Shown one piece after another: positions 21,546-32,178 of a stretch of 64,000 bases of DNA. Position numbers and translations under genes: made by a program. Source of the stretch: Rhododendron vialii (Eukaryota > Streptophyta > Magnoliopsida > Ericales > Ericaceae); NCBI RefSeq assembly GCF_030253575.1, contig NC_080569.1, forward strand, positions 13,451,501 to 13,515,500, written 5' to 3'. Below the pieces are notes generated by a model. It was not told the origin of the DNA. It did no database searches and saw only the letters and a program-made list of their open reading frames with translations. How positions within the stretch are numbered: the stretch's first letter is position 1; every line of letters starts with the position of its first letter.

Positions 21546-23508
21546 CAGGGTAATCGGTTCAGAGCTTGACAAGTTTGGGAGAAACTCTCAATACATATTA
21601 TTCATATTCAGTCATCTACATATACAAGATTACAATGATCAGATCCCATAAACAAGGGGATTCAAACTTCCTAAATTATCTACATCAAATCACATCATTA
21701 AGGGGATTTCAATAAATACATCAGATCCCATAATTATAGTTAACACTCCTCCTCAAGGTGGAGCATGAATGTTGAGAACGCCCAACTTGCGAAGAAGAAG
21801 TTGGAACTGATCTTTGCCCTAGGACTTCGTAAAGATATCAGCAAGTTGCTCTTTACTAGGCATATATATAGTACGGATGAAGCCTTGACGAAGTTTTTCT
21901 CTAATGAAGTGGCAATCGATCTCAATGTGCTTTGTTCTTTCATGGAAGACCGGATTGGCGGCTATATGAAGCGTTGCTTGATTGTCGCAGAAGAGTATGG
22001 CAGGTTGAGGATGGTGAACTCCCATATCTTTCAAAAGAGATAGTAACCAAGTGATTTCACACGCAGCAGAGGCCATGGCGCGGTATTCGGATTCTGCGGA
22101 TGACCTAGACACAGTGTGTTGTTTCTTGGTTTTCCACGAAATAGGTGAGGTGCCTAGAAATGAACAAAAACCAGTAGTTGAACGTCGTGTATCTGAACAG
22201 CTGGCCCAATCAGAGTCAGAATACATCCGAAGTTGACGATCAGAACTTGAAGATAAAAGAATTCCTTGACCAGGTGCTCATTTCAAGTAGCGCACTAGGT
22301 GAAGAGCAGCATCAAGATGTGGCTTGTGTGGTTGGCTCGTGTACTAACTTAGAACATGAACAGGATACACAATATCTGGCTGAGTAATGGTGAGATAAAT
22401 GAGGCGACCAACCAGTCTTCTATAAGAAGAAGGGTCAGTAAGCAAAGCACCATCAGAAGCATTCAATTTATGGTTTTGCTATATTGGAATATGAACTGGT
22501 TGAGCACCTAGTAAACCAGTTTCTTCAATAATTTCAAGAGCATATTTCTGTTGCGAAAGGCAAATACCTCTTGCAGATCGCACTACCTCAAGACCAAGAA
22601 AGTATTTGAGAAGTCCAAGGTCTTTGAGATGAAATCGCTGGTGAAGAAATTCCATGAGATGACGAATGGTAGTTTCATTATTTCCGGTGACAATAATGTC
22701 ATCGACATAGACAAGGACAATAGTGAACTGTTGATCACGAGAGCGAGTGAATAGAGAATAATCTGTTTTGGATTGGATAAACCCATCATCTATAAGAGCA
22801 GTAGAGAATTTAGCAAACCATTGGCGTGAAGCCTGCTTAAGACCATATAAGGACTTAAGAAGACGACATACCTTTGTCTCCCCCTATCGTCGAAAACCTT
22901 GAGGAAGTGACATATAGACTTCTTCCTCAAGATCTCCATGGAGAAAAGCATTTTGCACATCGAGCTGATGTAGGGGCAAAGAATGAGCTGATGCAATGGC
23001 AAGAAGACAGCGTACAGTAACTAGTTTTGCAACTGGAGCAAACGTCTCGTGATAGTCAAGGCCTTCTGTTTGATTATAACCTTTAGCAACGAGACGAGCT
23101 TTGTAGCATTCTATGGTGCCATCAGCTCGATATTTGATTTTATAAACCCACTTACAACCAATAGCCTTTTTACCAGGAGGCAAATGTGTTAGTTGCCAAG
23201 TGCAATTCTGCTCAAGAGCGAGAAATTCATTAGCCATAGCAGCACGCCAATTTGGGTCTTGCATGGCCTGACAAAAAGAATTGGGTTCCACAACAGACGA
23301 AATTGTTGCAACAAATTTATGGTGAGAAGGAGACAATTGTTGATAGGATATGCATGAGGATAATGGATAAGACATACCTTTCTGTGAACCAAGCAAAGAA
23401 GAAGAGAAAGGAACAGCCGGCAATTGAGCTTGAGAGCAGTGGAAGTCTCGAAGATAGCTAGGTGGAAGACGCGCACGTTGTGGTCGAGAGGATGTCGAAG
23501 TAGGAGGG
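21546..23508 (-). mobile_element. Truncated Ty1/copia retrotransposon with part of its 3' LTR
   Basis: Order on the minus strand: end of the integrase/linker, reverse transcriptase, RNase H, then a purine-rich tract CTTGAGGAGGAG directly followed by TGTTAACTATAATT at 21745, the expected start of the 3' LTR. The far end of that LTR is not clear. Gag, protease, integrase core and the 5' LTR are missing; homology stops abruptly near 23508. Confidence 0.85.
21819..23508 (-). pseudogene. Broken copia RT-RNase H polyprotein
   Basis: From about 23508 downward the frame gives a Pro-rich linker (ending PPSYLRDFHC), then W-VYKIKYRADG, ARLVAKGYNQ and QLDVQNAFLHGDL of reverse transcriptase, the catalytic YVDD box (around 22705), and RNase H with [20 protein letters not shown] and ADIFTKS. 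In-frame stops interrupt it: TAG at 22884-22886 after the PQGFRR segment, and at least three more (TAG, TAG, TGA) between the YVDD box and RNase H. It cannot make a functional polyprotein. Confidence 0.9.
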
Positions 23509-24897
23509 ACTAATAATATGATGTACGGAATGATATAAGATATATATAGTTTATATAGACAAGGGAAAAAAAATATTAAGCTGTGTTGATATAATGTGAG
23601 ACATCATTGGTTGTGGTTTTCGTTACTTTTGACTATATAAGATGAAACTGTGGTATAGGGCGGTGAAATAGGAAAGTTTAGAATATCAACTAGCGGAAGA
23701 ATGAGTGCGGAAAAGAAGAAGAGTACATGACTTACGGATACCAAATTAATTTGAACATAGAAATACTACACTAAAAATCCTTAACAAGCATGGGATGGTT
23801 ATTTATCTTTCAGTGATTTTGATTTATGACTGAAGGTAGAGTCCTTGTTGCCCATTGTTTGGACATTATCTATGGAGCATTGTTTATTTAATTTAGATGC
23901 TAGAGACAAGCAAGTAACATATTTTGCTAACTATTTCTATGAGGGAAGAGTTGTGGTGTGGTGAGAGAGGATTAGAACCGAATGGTGTCGCCACTTTGAT
24001 TGTAAACTTCGTTATAGAATTTTATTGATTATGATAGAAGTTATTGAGCTTAATTCATTCTTAGCAAAGAAGGTCATAGCTTAATCAACCAGTCGCATGA
24101 ATCGCATTGCATTTTACATCGTACTGTAGGAAGGCCCTCCGTTATACTTCTTTCAGCCACTAACTATTTTTTACTTTTGCAGTCCTTACCATATGGAAAA
24201 TATGAAGATTCTATACAATTATTTGGCTTCTATGTGCAATATTTGCCAATGTGAGTCCTATGTCAATATTTGAAATTTATAAGCATTTCTTTTCCAACGG
24301 AAAATGTTCTGAAGTCTTTTGGTGCTGATATCTTGTTCAGGGTATTGGAGTACATCGAAGATAAGAGAAAAAGTATCTAGGTGAAGTTGAAAGAACATTC
24401 AAAGCTATGCTGCTGGGAGATTCACCAAAGCTACATTTCTATAGAGAAATCAAAAGGCAGGAGGCAGAAACTTAAAGATCTCATACAAAAATATATTGTA
24501 AGTATCATAGTTGTTATATTGTCTCATGCTCGTCATTTTGTAATTATGTATGTGTCGTCATACATTCTACATCTGTAACATCTTTCTTACAATAAATTTA
24601 CTGATGAGTTTTTCTTGTCAACAAGAAGTGTCAGTGTGTGACCAGCCTAGCTCCTTGCAAAATCTGGAGACTGGTGATTTAACTTTGTCTATTGATTTGA
24701 TTATATGTAAGGCCTAAGGGGTGGATCAAAGCTCCATGTTTTCTAGCTGGATTTCCAAATTTCTCTATTTAGGTATGTACTTGCATATTTTGCATTCCAT
24801 CATGTTTTTAAATTTTGCAATTTGAGAGACCATAAATTGCTAAATCTACATAGCCTCGTAGTCTTGTCTGAAATTATGCCTTAGAAGATGAGGATCC
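23509..24897. other. Intergenic DNA with an unassigned coding-like scrap
   Basis: Near 24383-24475 a frame reads EVERTFKAMLLGDSPKLHF, which looks protein-like and ends at a stop after about 30 residues. I cannot name its family. It may be an exon relic associated with the broken OTU gene downstream, or chance. Nothing else is seen. Confidence 0.35.
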
Positions 24898-25043
24898 TAT
24901 TCCTTTAACTTGCAATACTTTCAGCACCAAAACATTTAAAAACTAACACCAACTTTGCAGAGTCCTATGACCTTTTATAGGGTATTGAACTTGCCTCTCG
25001 AATCTAGAGTTGCATTTAGCCCATGATAGGTGGGGCTTTGTCC
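24898..25043. repeat. Direct repeat copy 1 (pair with 27301-27439)
   Basis: About 145 bp sharing tattcctttaa, tttgca-tactttcag, ccaaaacatttaaaaacta and taggtggggt-ttgtcc with the copy at 27301-27439. Copy 1 runs straight into the first exon-like block of the OTU relic. Confidence 0.78.
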
Positions 25044-25613
25044 TGTACCTCCCCCAAAACATTCTATAGGGAACTCTGGTTCTCGGAGATTTGTGTCTGG
25101 CGGTTCCAATTCTCCGCAGATTGCATCATCTAGAGAGCAAGTGCTTGGCATATTGTTTCAACTAGGACGTCACCAATTGGGTCAAGGCCTTCTTCGCCAA
25201 GGTCTCATTGTGAAACTGAAAGGTATTGTAGCGCTGTTGAACAGAACCCTTGCTTTGGCCCTACTATGACAATGTTGTAAGTTATATTTGGCCATTTTGT
25301 AAATTTTACTATTTTTCAGGTAAACACTATGTAAGCCTGACTTTGCTGAGCTGCTTGAACATATGTGAAGTGTGACGGGTCTGTCTAGCTCATTTCCAGT
25401 ATGTTCAGAAAATGCAGTTCTGTCAATTAGTTGTGTTGCATCTGTTTCAGGAAAGGGAACACCAGTTTGAGATTGACATCAAATGGGCAAACGGATTAGA
25501 AGTGAAATGAATGATGGAAGATGGGAACTGCCTCTTTCGTGCTCTTGCAGATCAAGTATATGGGGACTGAAGGTCATTGATTTGGTAAGACAAATGTGCA
25601 TTGAATGAATGGT
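25042..25613 (+). pseudogene. OTU-domain deubiquitinase relic (OTLD1/OTU5-like)
   Basis: Two exon-like blocks. Block A (25042-25142) encodes PVPPPKHSIGNSGSRRF and a Ser-rich tail, like the linker ahead of the OTU domain in Arabidopsis OTLD1-type proteins. Block B starts after a splice-acceptor-like ctgtttcag at about 25451 and encodes EHQFEIDIKWANG, a stop, then MEDGNCLFRALADQVYGD, the OTU catalytic-cysteine region (DGNC). A frameshift follows, after which VIDLVRQMCIE continues the family pattern. With at least one in-frame stop and one frameshift, and with the rest of the OTU domain (including the catalytic His) absent, this is a non-functional remnant. Retained introns argue for a DNA-level duplicate rather than a processed copy. 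Confidence 0.72.
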
Positions 25614-25880
25614 ACAACTATGCTTCTGTGAATGTTTACTTTTGGAGTAATCCATCTGCAATATTTTTTTGTCTACCAAATTTCGTCTTGCAAAATCATT
25701 AGGTTGGCAAGTTGGTGTTATATAATCTCTTATATGAATGTCAAATTTAGCCTGTTTTGGCAAATGATATGTTCATAAATTAAGGCATGCTAGCTAGTTA
25801 CCCAACCACCCATAAAAGAGAGACATGTAGAGAGCACTAAGTAGGTCTTACGACTTACAGTGTTACTATTACGCTACGTC

Positions 25881-26426
25881 CAGGGACGGACCCAAAGGGG
25901 GTCACACGAGGGCACTTGCCCCCACTCGAACGCGTGTTCTCATTCGAAATTAAAATTTTTTTTTTTATAAATTAGCATAATTATAAAAGTGTGCTGATAT
26001 ATAAACATACACACTTTTATATATTTTGAAAATACACATATAGAATTAGTTTTATACCTGAATTTTATTACATGATACATTTATAGTTGTTACTTTAGGA
26101 GCTATTTGTCTATTTGGAGCTATTTTTTCTTCATTCTCTTTATTTTAACCATTTGGGAGAAATATTTCAAAATAAAGTCATTAACAAAATAACTCGATCA
26201 TTCTATAACTTATCGATATTCATTTAAACCATACTTTAAAATGTTGTTTGAGATTTTGTACTCATTTTTACCTAATTTAACTTAAAGTATGTGTTATAAA
26301 CTTTTGTAATTGGTAATGTATGCCTTAATTTTGTACAATCTTACTGTGGTTGACTAAAAAAAATGAACTTTCTCTATTTTGATTAACATGCGTCCCCACT
26401 ATGCTATATTTCTGGATCCGTCCCTG
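25881..26426. mobile_element. hAT-like MITE with 8-bp target duplication
   Basis: Termini CAGGGACGGACCCA and TGGATCCGTCCCTG are inverted repeats. Flanks gctacgtc (25873-25880) and gctacgtt (26427-26434) match at 7 of 8 positions, as expected for hAT transposition. The 546-bp AT-rich interior has no coding capacity. Confidence 0.83.
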
Positions 26427-26666
26427 GCTACGTTATAGAGTATCACCCAAGCTACCTGCTTGGGTCAAATCTGGTAGATCGAAGTTAAGTTTCTCAAAGA
26501 TTTAAGTTCTCTGCAAGAGGAAGTGACAATACAAGTCATAGGATTCAAATATTTGTCTTTTGAGGGGCTGATTGCTGACTGAGCCATAATGACGCCATAC
26601 AGCCATAAACTATCCTTTACTCTGTGAATTTGAATGTGATCTGTGATCAGTTTACCGGCCAAAGTT

Positions 26667-26736
26667 GGTTTCAGAACCTTCCGGAGCCATTACTTAAAGC
26701 TGGTTTCAGAACCTTCCGGAGCCATTACTTAAAGCT
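26667..26736. repeat. Perfect 35-bp tandem duplication
   Basis: The unit starting ggtttcagaaccttccgg occurs at 26667-26701 and 26702-26736 without differences, so the duplication is recent or the region was copied by slippage. Confidence 0.9.
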
Positions 26737-27300
26737 GAAGGCCTGATGCAATGACGCCCTCTTAGAAGTGGGTTGAAAACACTGGCATAACTCTTATTGG
26801 GTTGTCTCATCGCCAAGTTGACTTCTCATTGATTTGTGTTAAATGCAATCAGACATCTCTTCTGATGATGTGGCCTAACAAAGGGTTGGTTAACGGTTAA
26901 TTATTGGGTTGATTGATTGATTGGTTTGTGGAGTCTGTAATAGATCTTTATTTTGCTTAGAAAGGAAACAAAGTGAGAAGAAAATGTTACCTGAGTAAAG
27001 ATATTTGTTGAATTGTTTTATGGATTGACTGAATTGCTATAGATCTTGTATTATTGCTTCCTGTAAGCACAATACATTCTCATTTGTTAGAGAGATTAGT
27101 TCCAAAATTTTGTTGGAAATGGGAATAAAGGAGATGAAAAGAAAATGAAAGGAGGAGGATATTTTGATGTCATTTGCTGCATCAAGCTGAACAGCATAAT
27201 TAAAAGCATTTTTTTTTCCCTCAAATTAGCTATGAGAAAAATACTGGTGTAACCAAAATGGAACCTAGTGAATCACATGAAATCAAGGAGATGGAGATAT

Positions 27301-27439
27301 TATTCCTTTAATTTGCAGTACTTTCAGCGCCAAAACATTTAAAAACTACCACCAGCTTTGCTCAGTCCTTTGATCTTTTATATGGTATTGAATTAGATTC
27401 TAGAGCTTGCTCTTAGCCCCTGTTAGGTGGGGTTTGTCC
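27301..27439. repeat. Direct repeat copy 2 (pair with 24898-25043)
   Basis: Diverged second copy of the segment that precedes the OTU relic; it does not continue into the coding blocks. See 24898-25043. Confidence 0.78.
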
Positions 27440-27917
27440 AGCATTTTGTCTATAGACTATGAATGCTTTGGAGGATATACTTTAATGTAGTAGTATTAGA
27501 TATGAGATGAAGGTAGCTTGTGGTAGATTTCTTTTTTGTACTATTCCTTTGTAACTTGGACTAAAGCATTTTATATCTTTGTAGTTAAACTCCAATGGTC
27601 TTCCTTGGGCATCACACTTCTTATTGGAATCTATAATGTCATGCGCGACATGAGATATTAGCAAAGCTTCTCCCTGCTTTTACAGAAAATTTCAGGGGTT
27701 CTTGGTTTCCATGAAGTTGTTCTAGTGAAGTATGTCCATAAATATGCTCTTATTAGCTTTACAAATGCCGTCTAGATTGCCATTTTCCTCTTTTGATATT
27801 TCTTAAGAACTTTTATTCATTGTTTGAAATGTACTACCCAATCTCCATTCAGTTCGGTTTGTTTTGTCACCTTATTTAGGTCAATGGCATATGGGGGAAG
27901 TCGCTCCAAGGCCCTGC

Positions 27918-28095
27918 AATCGGCAGTTTGTTGTGTTTGGGAGACTGTTAGCTTGCCAAAGGAATCCCAAAATGCTTTCCCAATTGAAGGCCAGGGAACT
28001 GTTTAGAGAGTGAAGTTACAGCAGTTTGTTGTGTTTTAAATTGTTGCCTTCATCCCAGAATGCTTTCTCAATTGAAGGCCAAACAGAGTGTGGAG
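27918..28095. repeat. Imperfect ~100-bp tandem duplication
   Basis: gcagtttgttgtgtttgg and aatgctttcccaattgaagg near 27920-27990 recur as gcagtttgttgtgtttta and aatgctttctcaattgaagg near 28020-28080, with indels between them. Confidence 0.65.
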
Positions 28096-28097
28096 TT

Positions 28098-28101
<4 letters not shown>

Positions 28102-28160
<59 letters not shown>
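28102..28160. repeat. (GA)n microsatellite, ~29 units
   Basis: Uninterrupted GA dinucleotides. The adjacent open frame rich in Arg-Glu is an artefact of this tract. Confidence 0.95.
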
Positions 28161-28162
<2 letters not shown>

Positions 28163-30247
28163 ATGTAGTAGACTAGTATCCACATTTAAAGCCTTTCAAA
28201 AAAAAAAAAAAAGGGATCCACATTTAAAAGCAGTAATAGGTGAATATATTTCCTAAGTCGGCTTGTAGGCGTAAATTTTTTGGGTTTATGTTGGCATCAT
28301 ATTCTATGAAAATAGAAATGTACATCCCAACTCCGTTTTTCCAGGCCTGTAAACTATCAGAAATTCATAATAACAACCATCAAACAGTGTACCAAAATGA
28401 TTTTTTGGCACGATTGTTCTTATTGAGTATTAAACAATTGAACTGTTTCAATGTAGTATCAAAGTATGTAGAGCAGGAGTCACTAAAAGGGCCCAAGAGA
28501 CAGTTTAGTTCTCCTCCATACTTTAATTGATCACACCCATTACTAAAATTTTATCATGATGGTCTGAATCGCTCATCTAGTATATCTTGCAAAGAAAATA
28601 TTTGTGCTAAAAATTAGTTTAACTTGATATCAAAAAGTGCATTTTGAGCTGTTTAAAATGTATGGCTGTACAATTTTTAGATTTAAACCATTCATTTTAA
28701 ATGATTCGTTTAAATATTTAATGAGATTCAATCAATTTAAATGTTATTTAAATATTTTTTTCTATGAGACTGACAAAAATTAATAATGCAGATCATCATG
28801 TTAGGTGCTAAGGCGAGCCAAAGAAGGAAAATTTAATGGGATGTTGATGATTAGAGTAGGCATGTGAGTTATTTATCGTTTTTGAAGCACAGTCACATGA
28901 TACTTTATATAGTATTTCATTTTTACACACAGTTACGTCAGACTAAGATCAAGTGTATGAACATCGTGTCAAAGGGATGACAATCTAGGTTGAACCACTA
29001 GCTACCCAAATCGTACCGAACAGACTAGTGCGATTTTAACCATTGTTTTGGTTTTTGATTTTTGATTTCACAAAACTGGCCAGCTCAGTTCTGGTTTTAA
29101 AATTCATGTGTTAACCGCACCGAATTGCAATCAAGCAACATTGTAATTATGCAAATACCCTTGTGTGTATATGCGTGTGTGTAATTTCAACTCACTTCAA
29201 TTAGGATTTGTTAACTCAAAGTCTTGCACCGCTCTCCCGACCAAAGAAGAGTGGGAGTTTGCTAGAGAGATTTGTGTGAGACTGAAATTTTGCTTTAAGG
29301 TGACGGAGGTTTGATAATGCAAGGGAGTGGGAGATGCCAATTACTACTTTTGGTTTATTTGGACACTCCAAGTCTTGTACCCATTGGTTTTTTGGGATTA
29401 GGTGTTTACTACTTTTTGTTCTTTGCTGTCATTTTCTTTGTTTGTGTTGATTTCTTGCCATCGTTTTTGTGAAAAAACTAAACTGAACCGGTAAGTTGGT
29501 AACCGTAGTTTTGGTTATGATTTAGATAAAATGAAAATAGCGGATTTTAGTTTTTGTTTTGAATTTGCTACCGAACCAAATTATACCGTTTCCATTCCTA
29601 CTGCGTAAATTTAAGATAGATAGGGATGGAGGGAAAATGCACTGGTGGGGAGGCCCACGTGATAGTGCTCCAAAGACACCAAATAGTATCCACTAACTGA
29701 AATAAGCACTTATTTTTTGAATTAAAGATGATGTATTGTAGGAGAATGACCTGTCTCATAAAACATAAAATAAGTACTTAAAAAAATAAGAACCTTAGTG
29801 GAACGGGAGTCTAAATATATGTTCAAAACGTACTGTATCAACTCCTCCAAACTTTTAAATTAAAAACATAAAAAGTGGGTAAGTAGTGGAAAATAATTAC
29901 TTCTTTTTATATATGCTTCGTTCAATTGTTGAGAATGGTGTGTGGAAAATGAATTCGTAGGGAAGGCAAAATGAGGTGAAGTAAAGAAAAATAAAATTTA
30001 TTTTCCTGCAAGAAAACAAGAATTCTTTCATTTTGGCATGACCTATTTTGCAGGAGAGTGTTTTCCAGTAGGAACCAATAATTTTCTTAGTAACTGAACA
30101 CAGAAAATTAATAGGGCTATATGTCCTTGTTTTGCCAAGTATAAATAGAAAGTGTTGATGTTTTTAAAATTTTCTTCGTTGTTGAAAAACAAGTGCCTAT
30201 ATTTTTTTTTTGAAGAACATTATTCCTTTAAATTTCATGCTTGAATT
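28161..30247. other. AT-rich intergenic DNA
   Basis: No gene, element end or repeat array that I can support. Short A-runs (28197-28212) and T-runs are present. Confidence 0.4.
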
Positions 30248-31207
30248 TTTTTGAAAGACGAAACAAACATTTTATTGGAGGAAAAGAGAGAATTCCAACC
30301 AAAAGTTGTAAGATACACCCAAAGGGCCAGAGCCCAAAAAACCTAAGGCCAAAGCCCAGATAATACAATGAAGCACAAACAATGAAAAAGGCCAAAAGCC
30401 CAGAATATAACCATACATCACAGCCCAAAAGAAAACCAAAACCTACCCAAGATCACTGTTCACCCCCACCGCTGACCAACAAAAACACCACCAACCACCG
30501 AACCACTACTGGTCACCCGACGACCACCATCGTCCACTACCAAATCACCACTGGTCACCCAACGACGGAGCAAAGCTGGAACCTAGCGAAACAGCTACCG
30601 CGGGAGCTACAACCAAGCCATTAAGCAAAACCCAGGTCCATCGACAAAGACCCAGGCGGGAGTCACGCTGAACGTGAGAACGCCCTCGGGAATCCATGCC
30701 GTTAGGCAAAATTGGCGAATCCAACAGCCCACCAACTGGAGAACCGAATAAGTGAACCGACGACCGAGATCGGACCAGGAGAACGGTGAGATCAGGGGAT
30801 AGGGGTTCAAAAAAATAGAGAAGAGAGGGAGAAGATAGAGGAGGAGAAGTCATACCAGTTGCCCCACCACGCCAGAACCGGAACCCAACCGCCGCGAAAC
30901 GATGCAAAAGGACTCCTAAAAATGATTGGAGGAACAAGACGCCGAGAGAACACCGCAACACCCAACCACCACCATCACCACCCAACTTTGTTGCAACGCC
31001 AATCATTTTTTGAATAAAAGAACGGGATCAGATTAGAGGGGAAGGGGAAAGAAAGAAAGACGGATAGAGAGAGATGAGAGAAGAGAAGGGAGGGGAGAGG
31101 CGGGAGGAGCGGAAGCGCCCCCCACCCACCCAATGAGAAACCCTAATTGCCTGGCTTTTTAGAGAGAGAAGGGAGATGGTTTTTTTTAGAGAGAAGGGGA
31201 CTACTTG
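30248..31207 (-). mobile_element. Retroposon, LINE-derived, ~960 bp
   Basis: Ten-base direct repeats tgcttgaatt flank the block at 30238-30247 and 31208-31217. Next to the left copy is a T-run (poly(A) on the minus strand) preceded, on the minus strand, by an AATAAAATG-like signal. The minus strand begins with a CT-rich leader and contains an open frame of about 150 codons (30545-31006) with no domain I recognise. The 3' part carries CTCTGGCCCTTTGGGTG-like text also echoed in the insert at 3724-3876. A non-autonomous LINE derivative is the best reading. Confidence 0.55.
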
Positions 31208-31489
31208 TGCTTGAATTACTAACTAGTATGTAACAAAAGCTTAAGAGTTTAGCAATGTTAGGTTCTTGTTTTCGTTCCGGCCTCCCTTCCGCAGAAAATC
31301 CTAGTTCTGTCTGACGATAAAAGTAATAAATAGGAAAAATTAGCCATGAAGAAGGTAAAATAGTTTTCAATTAGGGGAATGATGCCAACAAATACTCTAG
31401 TAGAGTTCCTTCAATTTTTTGAGTTTCTTAGCTATAAAGTCAAAATATGTTTAGGCATTTTCACATGACTTTAGAGTGCACTTTTCTAT

Positions 31490-31690
31490 TCTAATGTTTT
31501 AGTGGTTTAAGCACTTTCAAAGGGTACTCTAGGGTTTTAGGCACTTTTATATATATGGTACCTTAGGATTTTAGGCACTTTCATATATAGGGTACCCTAG
31601 GGTTTTAAGCACTTTCATAAGATATCCTAGGATTTTAGACAATTTCAAAGGGTCCCCAAGGATTTTAGACACTTTCATAGGCACATTTGT
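31490..31690. repeat. Degenerate short tandem repeats
   Basis: About seven units of roughly 25-30 bp around the theme gattttaggcactttcata with ggtaccctagg or gatatcctagg variants. The function is unknown; it is simple-sequence expansion in appearance. Confidence 0.65.
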
Positions 31691-31893
31691 CTTTAGGTTT
31701 GATTGCAAAAAGTACTTGTTCGTGAGCTATAAATATGAATTTTTTTTTGGCTAAGTCTCCCAAATAGGAGTAAATACGTGGGGCACTGGATAACCATTAG
31801 GGTAAGGGACTCAGGGAGATCTGCTCCCGTATATGCCTATGCCCTTGGACATCGCCACAGCCCACAGGCCCCTCCATAAGCCCACAGTATCGT

Positions 31894-31946
31894 GGGAACC
31901 ATACAGTACTTTTTTTTTTTTGACAAGAGGGAACCATACAGTACTT
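31894..31946 (-). mobile_element. Minimal poly(A) retro-insertion scar
   Basis: Perfect 18-bp direct repeats gggaaccatacagtactt (31894-31911 and 31929-31946) enclose only 17 bp: a T-run and gacaaga. This is what a target-primed reverse-transcription event leaves when almost nothing but the poly(A) tail is copied. Confidence 0.7.
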
Positions 31947-32178
31947 GTAACACGAATTCTCACATGTGCGTAACGTTGGCGGAAGGTCGTGAGCCGAAGG
32001 AAACTTATGTCCCCTACAGTGGAAGTCCCTCACTGAGTCACTGCTATAATTTACCATAACCGGCTGTAAAACTGGGGTGAAAGATCTCTCTCTCTGGATC
32101 GAGCTTTATTAGTCCTCCTCATCCCCTTCTTCGTATTGGGGGGCCGTCTCTATCGCAATGAGCTGTTGATTACTTTCT

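Noticed and set aside
28026-28256. Frame with a long Arg-Glu repeat
   Set aside because: Direct translation of the GA microsatellite.
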